From positions 1-12,783 of the forward strand of contig JBGTIH010000194.1 in the NCBI GenBank assembly GCA_041745765.1: a DNA stretch of 12,783 nt, written 5' to 3'. The position numbers and the translations under genes are program-made. The notes under the pieces were generated by a model. It was not told the origin of the DNA. It saw only the letters and a list, made by a program, of their open reading frames with translations, and did not search any database. The stretch comes from JAHCHG01 sp041745765. GTDB taxonomy: Bacteria > Acidobacteriota > Blastocatellia > Pyrinomonadales > Pyrinomonadaceae. This document shows positions 1 through 6,021 of the stretch, in pieces. Position 1 is the stretch's first letter. Each line of letters starts with the position of its first letter.

Positions 1-22
1 TAAGCACCTAAGAAAAAGTAAT
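1..22 (+). repeat. Left terminal inverted repeat of the IS630 element
   Basis: This 22-bp sequence starts TAAGCACC and pairs with 1037-1058 at 19 of 22 positions, the mismatches being at positions 7, 8 and 14 of the repeat. The first two bases (TA) are probably the target-site duplication. Confidence 0.8.
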
Positions 23-589
23 CAGGTATTTTGAGCTGATTTGTGAAAGGATGCTGTCCAATTCTTGTTTCAAGTTTTTCTGCGAACTGTAGGCTTCCCA
101 CGACAGCCAATCATACTTGAGCTTTTCCCATAACATTTCTATCTTGTTCAAACTCGGACAATACGTTGGCAGAAAATAGATTTTTAAACCGCGCTTTTCC
201 CATTCCTCAATCTTTTCCTCAAACTCCTGACTGCGATGAACCGGCGCATTGTCCAACACTATTACTGTTTCTTTTTCAATACTTTGCGCGATTTCATCAA
301 AACAGGCAATGATTATATTTGAAGTAATCGAACCTTCAAAGACGAATGATGAAAACTTCTGACACCTGTGCCACATAAACCCCAACACATTTTGCGACGT
401 GCCGCGTGTTACCGGAACGCTGATTCTTTCCCCTCGTTTTTGCCACGCATAAACTACTTTCGCCCATAAATTAACGCCTGACCCGTCAAAATAAACTAAA
501 TCTATCAATCCTTGATCGGCTTGTTTCGTTAATCGAGCCAAATCCTGCCGGGCAAACTCTTTTTCATCTTCATCGGCGCGTTTCCACAA
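8..589 (-). CDS. IS630-family transposase, downstream frame (DDE catalytic part)
   Basis: This frame carries the catalytic RNase H-like fold of an IS630 transposase. Counting from the TTG at 589, the metal-binding acidic residues are D35 (VYFDGSGVN), D113 (VLDNAPVHR) and E151 (PSLNKIEMLW). The block YCPSLNKIEMLWEKLK is the usual IS630 signature around the third acidic residue. It has no convincing start of its own; the TTG is only the first available codon. It is most likely translated as a fusion with the upstream frame after a -1 slip on A AAA AAG, giving about 343 residues, the normal size for the family. All catalytic residues are intact, so the element could be active. The alternative is that the nine-A run is a disabling indel. 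Confidence 0.88.
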   Translation of the reverse strand: MWKRADEDEKEFARQDLARLTKQADQGLIDLVYFDGSGVNLWAKVVYAWQKRGERISVPVTRGTSQNVLGFMWHRCQKFSSFVFEGSITSNIIIACFDEIAQSIEKETVIVLDNAPVHRSQEFEEKIEEWEKRGLKIYFLPTYCPSLNKIEMLWEKLKYDWLSWEAYSSQKNLKQELDSILSQISSKYLITFS

Positions 590-591
590 TC

Positions 592-1038
592 CTAATCTGA
601 TTCGCTTCCAGATATAGTCTTTTTTTTTATCAGGTTTTTCAGCGTCCAGCGGCTGATCTGCTTCCCGCTTTCCCGCTTGATCTGTTCAAGCTGACGATGC
701 GGAAACTTCGGATTCTTCATCGCTGTTTCAACCGCTTTTTCTTGTTCTTCCACAGTTAATAGTAGTGGACGACCCGTTTTTTCCTCATCCTCCAAACCTC
801 TGAATCCAAACTTGTTCCAGTTATCAATCCAACCGCTCACCGTATCACGGTCAACCCGGCAAATCTTGGCGATTTCAGCAATCGGATACTTTTCAAAAGA
901 AAGTAAAATCGCGTGCGAGCGATTCCGAAGGCGAAAATTCCCACTCGTTTGATGATTCTCAATGAGCCTGCTATGCTCTTCCTGAGACAAAGTTTTGATG
1001 AATTTTGTTGGCACTTTCATTCCATCATTATACTCCAT
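592..1038 (-). CDS. IS630-family transposase, upstream frame (DNA-binding part)
   Basis: This 148-residue frame is the N-terminal half of an IS630 transposase. Residues about 20-80 form the helix-turn-helix region that recognises the element ends (RNRSHAILLS, then IAEIAKICRVDRDTVSGWI), followed by a linker with the family motif GLEDEEKTGRP near residues 81-91. The product runs into a run of nine A on the coding strand (plus coordinates 620-628) and then stops 12 residues later. Those last residues (TISGSESD) do not look like a transposase, whereas the -1 frame gives KKDYIWKRIR and continues into the DDE half. The start is either 1038, inside the terminal repeat, or the ATG at 1020, which I slightly prefer because GGAG lies upstream. 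The truncated product alone could also act as a regulator, as for other two-frame insertion sequences. Confidence 0.88.
   Translation of the reverse strand: MEYNDGMKVPTKFIKTLSQEEHSRLIENHQTSGNFRLRNRSHAILLSFEKYPIAEIAKICRVDRDTVSGWIDNWNKFGFRGLEDEEKTGRPLLLTVEEQEKAVETAMKNPKFPHRQLEQIKRESGKQISRWTLKNLIKKKTISGSESD
618..629 (-). promoter_or_regulatory. Slippery A-run, probable -1 frameshift site
   Basis: The coding (minus) strand reads ATA AAA AAA AAG ACT in the upstream frame. A A-AAA-AAG heptamer lies exactly where the -1 frame takes over as GAC TAT ATC TGG, joining the two halves without loss of family residues. Nine consecutive A could also support transcriptional slippage. Confidence 0.7.
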
Positions 1039-1058
1039 TACTTTGTCTTACCTGCTTA
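1037..1058 (-). repeat. Right terminal inverted repeat of the IS630 element
   Basis: Read on the minus strand it starts TAAGCAGG and matches 1-22 at 19 of 22 positions. The first possible ATG of the transposase (1036-1038) overlaps the inner edge of this repeat. Confidence 0.8.
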
Positions 1059-1092
1059 ACTTGTTAAGAATTAAGGAAGTAAAACTTAATTT

Positions 1093-1521
1093 TTAATCGA
1101 AACTTCCCATTCTTTTACCTGAAAGTTTTTCAATTTCCAGATTATATTTAAAAAGATTGTAATAAATAAAAGGAGCTAACATCATAAAAATTAAAGCAAA
1201 AAGCCAGATTGCCTGACGCGTCTGATCCACTTGATTCTTTAATTTTTCAATGTCTTCGCGTTGCTCTTTCAGCTTTTGTTTAACATCTTGAATTGATTCT
1301 ACTTCACTAATTTCATTTCTTTCCAGCGGAATCGAACCTAGCGTAAAAGGCAGAGTAAACATAAGTCCGAAAAAAAGAACTGCGTGAAGGATATACATCG
1401 CAAAATATACATTTCGCGCTTTTCTCAGAGGATTTGCTTTTTTGTTAATTAGCAATAAACCAAATACTATAATGAGAAATAAAGGAAAAAAAATCGCAGT
1501 AAAATATGAGATTTCAGTCAT
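1093..1521 (-). CDS. Small membrane protein with a coiled coil, unknown function
   Basis: I do not recognise a family for this 142-residue protein. Three hydrophobic segments are visible at about residues 5-25, 38-62 and 104-126. Between the second and third lies a charged, probably coiled-coil stretch at about residues 70-103 (EVESIQDVKQKLKEQRED onward). The protein ends with a short charged tail. This layout suggests an inner-membrane protein with one helical hairpin domain outside the bilayer. Its ATG overlaps, in ATGA form, the stop codon of a short upstream reading frame (1518-1607), which suggests it was once the second gene of an operon. It lies 34 bp from the IS630 end and reads in the same direction as the transposase. 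Confidence 0.75.
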   Translation of the reverse strand: MTEISYFTAIFFPLFLIIVFGLLLINKKANPLRKARNVYFAMYILHAVLFFGLMFTLPFTLGSIPLERNEISEVESIQDVKQKLKEQREDIEKLKNQVDQTRQAIWLFALIFMMLAPFIYYNLFKYNLEIEKLSGKRMGSFD

Positions 1522-1607
1522 TTTTGTGTTCCAACCTTATTTTTTAGAATATTTTCATTCAGCCAATTTTCAATCTCGTCAACTTTCCAAGCGTCCGATT
1601 CAATCGG
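1518..1607 (-). pseudogene. Possible 3' remnant of a lost gene, overlapping the next start codon
   Basis: After a TAG at 1608-1610 the minus strand reads 29 sense codons (IESDAWKVDEIENWLNENIL and onward) and ends at a TGA that shares bases with the ATG at 1521 (ATGA overlap). No ATG, GTG or TTG begins it; ATT at 1602-1604 is the only near-start. The amphipathic composition and the translational-coupling overlap look like the C-terminus of a gene whose 5' part has been deleted. Chance is possible at this length. Confidence 0.3.
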
Positions 1608-1672
1608 CTAAAACTATTTATTAAATAACTTTTTCAAAGAATTTTACCCGACAAATAAAACATTCACAAAAG

Positions 1673-2113
1673 CTAAACGCGAATTGTCTGCCACGCGAAA
1701 TACAAAACCAAAGCGCCGCGCATGCTCCACGCGATGGTGCGAATCCAGTTTGAATTGACGAGCTTTTTATGGGCTTGCGCGTCAAAGCCGAGCGCGAGTT
1801 TATTGTGCATCGGAACTTGAATGGAAAAGGTCGAAAGCCAGACGACTATTGTTAGAAGAAGTCCAAAATAAATCAGTTTCGCATCAATATTTTCCGGCGC
1901 GTAAAAGACTATGAAAATTGATGAAAGAAACTCGACGATCATCGCCAGCGCAACGATTGGCGTGATCCAAAATGTGTATGCGGCGTGATATTTCGGGAAA
2001 TTATCTTCGCGGACTTCGGAAAAAAACGGGTATTGAACGAGCTGAATAATCCAGATTACGCCGACTAAAACAAGCGTTGAAGCGATTTGCAGAATTAAAA
2101 TTGTCTTTGTCAT
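1673..2113 (-). CDS. Conserved four-helix membrane protein, unknown function
   Basis: This 146-residue protein has four hydrophobic segments, at about 4-25, 50-71, 79-100 and 124-143. Polar residues sit in or next to the membrane: Q24/Q27-Y-P, H43, W49, P52, E61, P101-x-H103 and the block NWIRTIAWSMR (122-132) at the start of the last helix. The pattern resembles small DUF1772-like integral membrane proteins, but I cannot place it firmly. The gene is divergent from the CarH-like regulator at 2516. The intervening region holds a perfect TTGACA pointing toward it (2305-2310) with a direct-repeat block just downstream, so control by that regulator is plausible. No clear Shine-Dalgarno site precedes the ATG; instead a strong hairpin (2124-2157) ends 10 nt before it. 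Confidence 0.85.
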   Translation of the reverse strand: MTKTILILQIASTLVLVGVIWIIQLVQYPFFSEVREDNFPKYHAAYTFWITPIVALAMIVEFLSSIFIVFYAPENIDAKLIYFGLLLTIVVWLSTFSIQVPMHNKLALGFDAQAHKKLVNSNWIRTIAWSMRGALVLYFAWQTIRV

Positions 2114-2123
2114 TTTAAAATCC

Positions 2124-2157
2124 GAAAGCCGCTGTTATTTTTATAACTGCGGCTTTC
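2124..2157 (-). other. Strong hairpin just upstream of the four-helix membrane protein gene
   Basis: GAAAGCCGC pairs with GCGGCTTTC (9 bp). After one mismatch, GTTAT pairs with ATAAC around a TTTT loop. In the minus-strand transcript it would sit in the 5' leader, ending 10 nt before the ATG at 2113. Read on the plus strand it is followed by TTTCTTTTTG, so it would look like a terminator, but no plus-strand gene precedes it. Confidence 0.65.
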
Positions 2158-2259
2158 TTTTTGTCTTCCCTTATCCGTTTAACCTTCCCGTTGGTTGCTC
2201 TTGTATTATGTTTAAGACTACTTCCCGGCAATTATTGTAATAATTCATAATAATTACAC

Positions 2260-2286
2260 TTTGAGCGGTTTGAGCGTTTTTATATT
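2260..2286 (+). promoter_or_regulatory. Direct-repeat block 1, candidate operator of the CarH-like regulator
   Basis: Two 9-bp units, TTTGAGCGG and TTTGAGCGT, stand head to tail, followed by a degenerate third (TTTTATATT). A similar block lies at 2401-2427 in the same orientation. The block could sit in a plus-strand promoter (TTGAGC 2261-2266, 16 bp, TATTAT 2283-2288). It also overlaps the -10 and start region of the minus-strand promoter for the gene at 2113. CarH/LitR proteins are known to repress promoters by binding repeated sites next to their own genes; the assignment here is inference. Confidence 0.5.
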
Positions 2287-2310
2287 ATAAAATTGAAAAA
2301 CGATTGTCAA
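2281..2310 (-). promoter_or_regulatory. Candidate promoter for the four-helix membrane protein gene
   Basis: On the minus strand a perfect TTGACA (2310-2305) is followed 15 bp later by TATAAT (2289-2284), or 17 bp later by TAATAT. The predicted start falls in direct-repeat block 1, which would allow repression by a protein bound there. The leader would be about 165 nt and contains the hairpin at 2124-2157. Confidence 0.45.
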
Positions 2311-2400
2311 GCATTTTTTTTATTTTTCAGATAAATTTAAGTTTATAATTTAAGAATAATTTCGACACCAGTTAAAAAAATGAAAAACCGGCACATCAAA

Positions 2401-2430
2401 CTTGTGCGGTTTAAGCGTTTTAAGTATTAT
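2401..2430 (+). promoter_or_regulatory. Direct-repeat block 2 inside a candidate promoter of the CarH-like gene
   Basis: CTTGTGCGG, TTTAAGCGT and TTTAAGTAT form three 9-bp units resembling block 1. They fill the space of a plausible promoter: TTGTGC (2402-2407), 17 bp, TATTAT (2425-2430). Transcription would start near 2437, about 80 nt before the ATG at 2516. A protein bound here would block RNA polymerase, fitting autorepression in the dark. Confidence 0.5.
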
Positions 2431-2515
2431 TACATTTGGAATTTTTATCTGAACTCCGGTTTTTCTGAGGTTTTCCGAAATTTTATAAAAGTAAAAAATT
2501 TAATACAATAGAAAT

Positions 2516-3391
2516 ATGTCCGTGCCGAAAAGTTTAACAACTAAAGAAGTTGCGCGTTTATGCTGCGTCAGCGATGCGACCGTCAAGCGTTGGGAAGATG
2601 CGGGGCTTTTAAAGTCCGAACGAACAAGCGGCGGACACAGGCGTTTTCGTATCGAAGAAATCGCCCGTTTTCAGCGCGAACAAGAACTCGGTTTGAAGCA
2701 ATCCAACGGCGATGAATCGGTCGTTTTCGCCGCCTCCCGCCGTCGCGAAAATAAAAATTATTCCGATTCCGAACTTTTCCATTCGCTCATTGCCGGGTGC
2801 GAGGAAGAAACTTCTAATATGTTGATCAATTCCTACCTGAACGATAATTCTCTGGAACATATTTTCGACGAAATAATTTCTCCGGTGATGAAACGCATCG
2901 GTGAATTATGGTTTGCCGGCGAATTGACCATCGCGCAGGAACATCTCGCCACGCGCACGGCGATTTGCGCGCTACATAAATTGCGGAATCTGGTTCCGGT
3001 CAGCGAATCGAACGGGAAAACGGCGATTTGCTGCACGATAGAGGGCGATTTTCACGAACTTCCCGTCCATCTCGTCCAGATGATCTTTGAAAAAGAAGGA
3101 TTTGAAGTAATCAATTTTGGTGCGAATATGCCGATTTACGCGCTCTGCGACGAAATAGCTCAAAATCTTCCGAAAATTATCTGTATATCTTCGACGATCT
3201 TGACCGACATCGAAAGAATTTCCCGCGATTTTCGTAGTTTCAGCGAAAAATTGTGTAAAACCGATGCGCAGGTAATTCTCGGCGGTCGCGCTTTTCAGGA
3301 TTTACAGATTCGCCGACGTTTTCCGGCTGATTTTTTCGCCGAATCTTTTACGGATGTTGCACGATTTACCAGAAAAATCTTAAATTCATAA
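2516..3391 (+). CDS. CarH/LitR-like B12-dependent photoreceptor, MerR-family repressor
   Basis: The 291-residue protein has the order expected for CarH/LitR. Residues 7-45 are a MerR-type helix-turn-helix with wing (TTKEVARLCCVSDATVKRWE and SGGHRRF). About 85-165 is the four-helix cap domain, and 167-290 is a cobalamin-binding Rossmann domain. The light-sensing signature W-x9-E-H is present (W132, E142, H143), matching W131/E141/H142 of Thermus CarH. The probable lower axial ligand is H180 (DFHELP), followed by a Ser/Thr-rich loop (ISST 224-227) and GG at 256-257. In this family adenosylcobalamin drives a DNA-binding tetramer in the dark, and light breaks it up to derepress carotenoid or photoprotection genes. 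The usual (E/D)xHxxG motif reads DxHxxP here. No carotenoid gene is in the window; the nearest target candidates are its own promoter and the gene at 2113. Confidence 0.9.
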   Translation: MSVPKSLTTKEVARLCCVSDATVKRWEDAGLLKSERTSGGHRRFRIEEIARFQREQELGLKQSNGDESVVFAASRRRENKNYSDSELFHSLIAGCEEETSNMLINSYLNDNSLEHIFDEIISPVMKRIGELWFAGELTIAQEHLATRTAICALHKLRNLVPVSESNGKTAICCTIEGDFHELPVHLVQMIFEKEGFEVINFGANMPIYALCDEIAQNLPKIICISSTILTDIERISRDFRSFSEKLCKTDAQVILGGRAFQDLQIRRRFPADFFAESFTDVARFTRKILNS

Positions 3392-3465
3392 AAAAACTTT
3401 TCCGCCTCATAAAATTTGCAACAATTTTCTTCCAGTGTTCAATCAAGTTTGAGTTAGCGGATAAT

Positions 3466-3554
3466 GTCAGAACAGCCTGTGTGAGCGGGCTGTTTAAAGC
3501 TGACTTTTCTAAAATGCCAAACTCTGACAGCCCGCTCACACAGGCTGTTCTGAC
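3466..3554. repeat. REPIN-like element: perfect 28-bp inverted repeat with 33-nt spacer
   Basis: The left arm (3466-3493, starting GTCAGAACAGCC) and right arm (3527-3554, ending GGCTGTTCTGAC) are perfect reverse complements over 28 bp, separated by an A+T-rich 33-nt spacer. Each arm is itself able to fold (ACAGCC pairs with GGCTGT around a 10-nt loop), the hallmark of REP sequences arranged as a back-to-back pair. It lies between the CarH-like gene and the protease gene. A REP-associated tyrosine transposase elsewhere in the genome is the usual mobilising enzyme for such elements, but none is in this window. As RNA it could also act as a terminator-like stem. Confidence 0.85.
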
Positions 3555-3625
3555 CCGTCATTTCAAACTTCACTAAACACTAGAGAAGAAAACTCCCGAA
3601 AAAATCTGTTTCTTCCGGCGCGAAT

Positions 3626-3654
3626 TTGTTTGAATCGAATAAAAACCTTATAAT
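3626..3654 (+). promoter_or_regulatory. Promoter of the protease-TPR gene
   Basis: TTGTTT (3626-3631), a 17-bp spacer and a perfect TATAAT (3649-3654) lie 25 bp before the ATG at 3679. The expected start is near 3661, leaving a leader of about 18 nt without an obvious Shine-Dalgarno site. Confidence 0.65.
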
Positions 3655-3678
3655 CCGCATTATAACGATTTTTAAAAA

Positions 3679-5115
3679 ATGAAAACCGCCGTCTTCAAAA
3701 TTTTACTGCTTCAAATTTGTTTCTTGATTTGCGCCACGCAGATTGCGGCGCAGGATTTATTGCCGGAATTGGTTAAACGAATCAAGCCTTCCGCGGTTGC
3801 CGTCGAGACTTTTGATGTTAAAGGCGCGCAAATATCACGCGGGAGCGGTTTTTTTATTTCCAAAAATCTGATTATTACAAACCGCCACGTTATCGAAAAA
3901 TCAAACCGCGTCGTAGTTCAACTGGTCAACGGAAAAAAATACACGGCAAACGGCATTGTCGCAATTGACGGCGAAGGCGATCTAGCGGTTTTGCATGTTG
4001 ACGTTCCGGCGGAAAACGCGATTCCGCTGATCATCTCGCCGGACGCGCCGCAGGAAGGCGAAAGCATTTTGGTTATCGGAAACCCGTACGGTTTGGAAGG
4101 TTCGGTTTCAAACGGCATCGTTTCCGCCGTGCGCGAATTTCCCGGTTACGGCAAGATCATTCAGATCACCGCGCCGATCTCGCCGGGTTCGAGCGGTTCG
4201 CCCGTCGTTAATTTGCGCGGACAAGTGATCGGCGTGGCAACACTTCAAGCCGCCGAAGGACAGAGTTTAAATTTTGCCGTTCCGGGTGAAAGAATCGCCA
4301 GATTAAAAATCGGTGAATTGAAAACAATAGCTTCGTTAAACGCGGAAACTGTTGAAAATAAAAGAGTTTTGGCAGAAAGTTTTTATTCTCAAGGCTTGGG
4401 CTTTGTTTCGCGTGATGATTATGCTAAAGCGGTTTCGTTTTTTGAAAAAGCCGTTCAGATAGACGCAGGTTACGCCGAAGCGTGGTATCAGGTCGGTTAT
4501 TGCTACGGAATGCTCGGTCGGCACAAAGAAGCTCTCGAAGCCTCGAAAAAAGCCGCTCAGCTACGCCCGCGCTGGTCAGAAACCTTTATCAATATCGGCG
4601 CATCGAGCTACGCTCTGAAAAATTACGAAGAAGCCGCCGACGCTTACCGGCAAGCATCAAAACTCAATCCTTATAAAGCCGAAATTCAATATGCGCTCGG
4701 TATATCTTTGAATAAATTAGGACGAACTGACGAAGAAATTCTCGCTTATAAACGCGCCGTCGCGCTCAAACCGGATTATGCCAACGCCTTTGAATTGCTC
4801 GGAATTGCTTACTACAAAAAACGCCAATTCGCGCAATCACTCGAAGCCTTTGAACAATTAAAAGCCTACAAACCCGACGCGAAAACCTATAATTATCTGG
4901 GCGAAAATTATTTTGAATTAGGCAAAATGCAGGAAAGCCTTGAAGCCTTTAACAATGCCGTCAGCTATAATCCCGAATTCGATCAGGCGCGTTATAATCT
5001 CGGTCGCGCTTATTTGAAAATGGGCGATCGCGATTCTGCTAATATTCAATATGAAATTTTGAGAAACTCGCAATCCGATTGGGCTGATCGGCTTTATGTG
5101 CTTATAAATCCTTAA
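3679..5115 (+). CDS. Secreted trypsin-like (HtrA-type) serine protease with TPR repeats
   Basis: The 478-residue protein starts with a signal peptide (residues 1-24: basic start, hydrophobic core, then QIAAQD), so it probably acts in the periplasm or envelope. Residues about 30-210 form a trypsin-like protease of the HtrA/Deg group. The catalytic triad is visible as H70 (TNRHVI), D101 (GEGDLAVL) and S172 (SPGSSGSPV). The PDZ domains of DegP are absent. Instead residues 232-465 hold about six or seven tetratricopeptide repeats (for example YAEAWYQVGYCYGMLGRHKE at 265-284), which probably bind protein partners or substrates. A likely role is envelope protein quality control or regulated proteolysis, with specificity set by the TPR part. 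It has its own promoter and converges with larB. The specific substrate is unknown. Confidence 0.9.
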   Translation: MKTAVFKILLLQICFLICATQIAAQDLLPELVKRIKPSAVAVETFDVKGAQISRGSGFFISKNLIITNRHVIEKSNRVVVQLVNGKKYTANGIVAIDGEGDLAVLHVDVPAENAIPLIISPDAPQEGESILVIGNPYGLEGSVSNGIVSAVREFPGYGKIIQITAPISPGSSGSPVVNLRGQVIGVATLQAAEGQSLNFAVPGERIARLKIGELKTIASLNAETVENKRVLAESFYSQGLGFVSRDDYAKAVSFFEKAVQIDAGYAEAWYQVGYCYGMLGRHKEALEASKKAAQLRPRWSETFINIGASSYALKNYEEAADAYRQASKLNPYKAEIQYALGISLNKLGRTDEEILAYKRAVALKPDYANAFELLGIAYYKKRQFAQSLEAFEQLKAYKPDAKTYNYLGENYFELGKMQESLEAFNNAVSYNPEFDQARYNLGRAYLKMGDRDSANIQYEILRNSQSDWADRLYVLINP

Positions 5116-5122
5116 AACCAAT

Positions 5123-5182
5123 AATTAACAGGGATTTTAAGAAAAGATTTATCCTTGTTTATCTTGTATATCCCTATTAATT
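5123..5182. repeat. Two-armed repeat element overlapping the 3' end of larB
   Basis: AATTAACAGGGAT (5123-5135) pairs with ATCCCTATTAATT (5170-5182), 12 of 13 positions, around a 34-nt spacer. On the minus strand the right half reads as a degenerate tandem of about 10 nt (GGGATATACA, AGATAAACA, AGGATAAATC). It lies between the convergent protease and larB genes, so it may serve as a weak terminator structure. Its right half supplies the last codons and the stop of larB. Confidence 0.55.
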
Positions 5183-5943
5183 GTCTTATGTTTTGAAAAT
5201 TGCCGATTTATCAAACTGGCGACAAATCCCGCACCGAAACCGTTGTCAATATTAACGACCGTTACATTCGAAGCGCACGAATTTAGCATTCCCAAAAGCG
5301 CAGCGATGCCGTTAAAAGACGCGCCGTAACCGATGCTCGTCGGTACGGCGATGACCGGAACGCCGACCAGACCTCCCACGACCGAAGGCAGCGCACCTTC
5401 CATTCCGGCGACGACGATAACAACACGCGAATTCTGCAAAACTTCCCTTTCCGACAAAATCCGGTGAATTCCGGCAACGCCAGCGTCCCAGATTCTTTTA
5501 ACACGGTTGCCCATCGTTTCCGCCGTCAGCGCGGCTTCTTCGGCGACCGGAATATCGCTCGTTCCGGCGGTAACAATGGCAATTTCGCCCGCGCCGAGTT
5601 CGGTTTTATCCCGATAAACGCGAATTATTCGCGCCGCTTCGTGCCATTCGGCATCGGTGTAAACATTGCGGATTTCGCCGAAAACGTCCGCAGTCGTGCG
5701 CGTTATCAGAACATTGGGCGTGCGCTCGATGAGTTTTTCAAAAATGCCTAGAATTTGTTCGCGTGTTTTTCCCTCGCCGAAAATAACTTCGGGAAAACCC
5801 TGCCGCACGGCACGCGCGTGGTCAACCCGTGCGTAACCAATATCTTCGTAGGATAAGTTCTTTAAACCGGCAGTCGCCTGTTCGGTTGAAAGTTTTCCGG
5901 TCGCGTGTGCCGCCAAAATTGCTTGAATATCACTTTCTTTCAT
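5149..5943 (-). CDS. larB: LarB, pyridinium-3,5-biscarboxylate mononucleotide synthase
   Basis: LarB carboxylates and hydrolyses nicotinic acid adenine dinucleotide, the first step in making the nickel-pincer nucleotide cofactor of lactate racemase and related enzymes. The 264-residue product has an N-terminal helical part and, from about residue 120, a PurE-like carboxylase core. Motifs seen are VTAGTSDIPVAEEA (125-138), GMEGALPSVVGGLVGVP (180-196), PTSIGYGAS (201-209) and LNSCA with C223, probably the cysteine that binds the pyridine ring (C221 in Lactiplantibacillus LarB). The frame stays open to 6051, but I chose the ATG at 5943. The upstream 108 nt contain a terminator-like hairpin and low-complexity A runs, and the conserved family N-terminus (MKESDIQAIL) begins here. 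No larC or larE is adjacent. The tail after about residue 254 (INRDIQDKQG) is encoded by a repeat element and is unlikely to be ancestral. Confidence 0.93.
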   Translation of the reverse strand: MKESDIQAILAAHATGKLSTEQATAGLKNLSYEDIGYARVDHARAVRQGFPEVIFGEGKTREQILGIFEKLIERTPNVLITRTTADVFGEIRNVYTDAEWHEAARIIRVYRDKTELGAGEIAIVTAGTSDIPVAEEAALTAETMGNRVKRIWDAGVAGIHRILSEREVLQNSRVVIVVAGMEGALPSVVGGLVGVPVIAVPTSIGYGASFNGIAALLGMLNSCASNVTVVNIDNGFGAGFVASLINRQFSKHKTINRDIQDKQG

Positions 5944-5984
5944 ATTTTTTTTTCCAGCAAACCGAGAATTTATCATTTTTTGAC

Positions 5985-6021
5985 AAAAAAAAAAACGGCG
6001 GGTAATCAATCCGCCGTTTTT
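5985..6021 (-). terminator. Terminator-like hairpin in the larB leader
   Basis: AAAAACGGCGG (5991-6001) pairs perfectly with CCGCCGTTTTT (6011-6021) around a 9-nt loop. In the minus-strand transcript the stem is followed by about eleven T (plus-strand A run 5985-5995), a textbook intrinsic terminator, 41 nt before the larB ATG. No minus-strand gene lies just upstream for it to terminate, so it may attenuate larB. It is nearly symmetrical and could also work on the plus strand. Confidence 0.7.

Larger units (their letters stand above)
1..1058 (-). mobile_element. Complete IS630-family insertion sequence
   Basis: The element is bounded by 22-bp imperfect inverted repeats at 1-22 and 1037-1058 (19 of 22 positions match; both start TAAGCA when read inward). 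Both ends begin with TA, which fits the TA target duplication known for IS630/Tc1-mariner elements, so the mobile unit proper is probably 3-1056. Between the ends lie two minus-strand reading frames that together give a full IS630 transposase with an N-terminal helix-turn-helix part and a DDE part. The left end coincides with base 1 of the window, so the left flank and any interrupted gene cannot be seen. Confidence 0.88.

Noticed and set aside
1442..1624. 60-residue plus-strand reading frame
   Set aside because: It overlaps the membrane-protein gene in antisense, and its composition does not look like a protein.
5464..5751. 95-residue plus-strand reading frame inside larB
   Set aside because: It is the antisense shadow of a well-conserved larB segment and has no family motifs.
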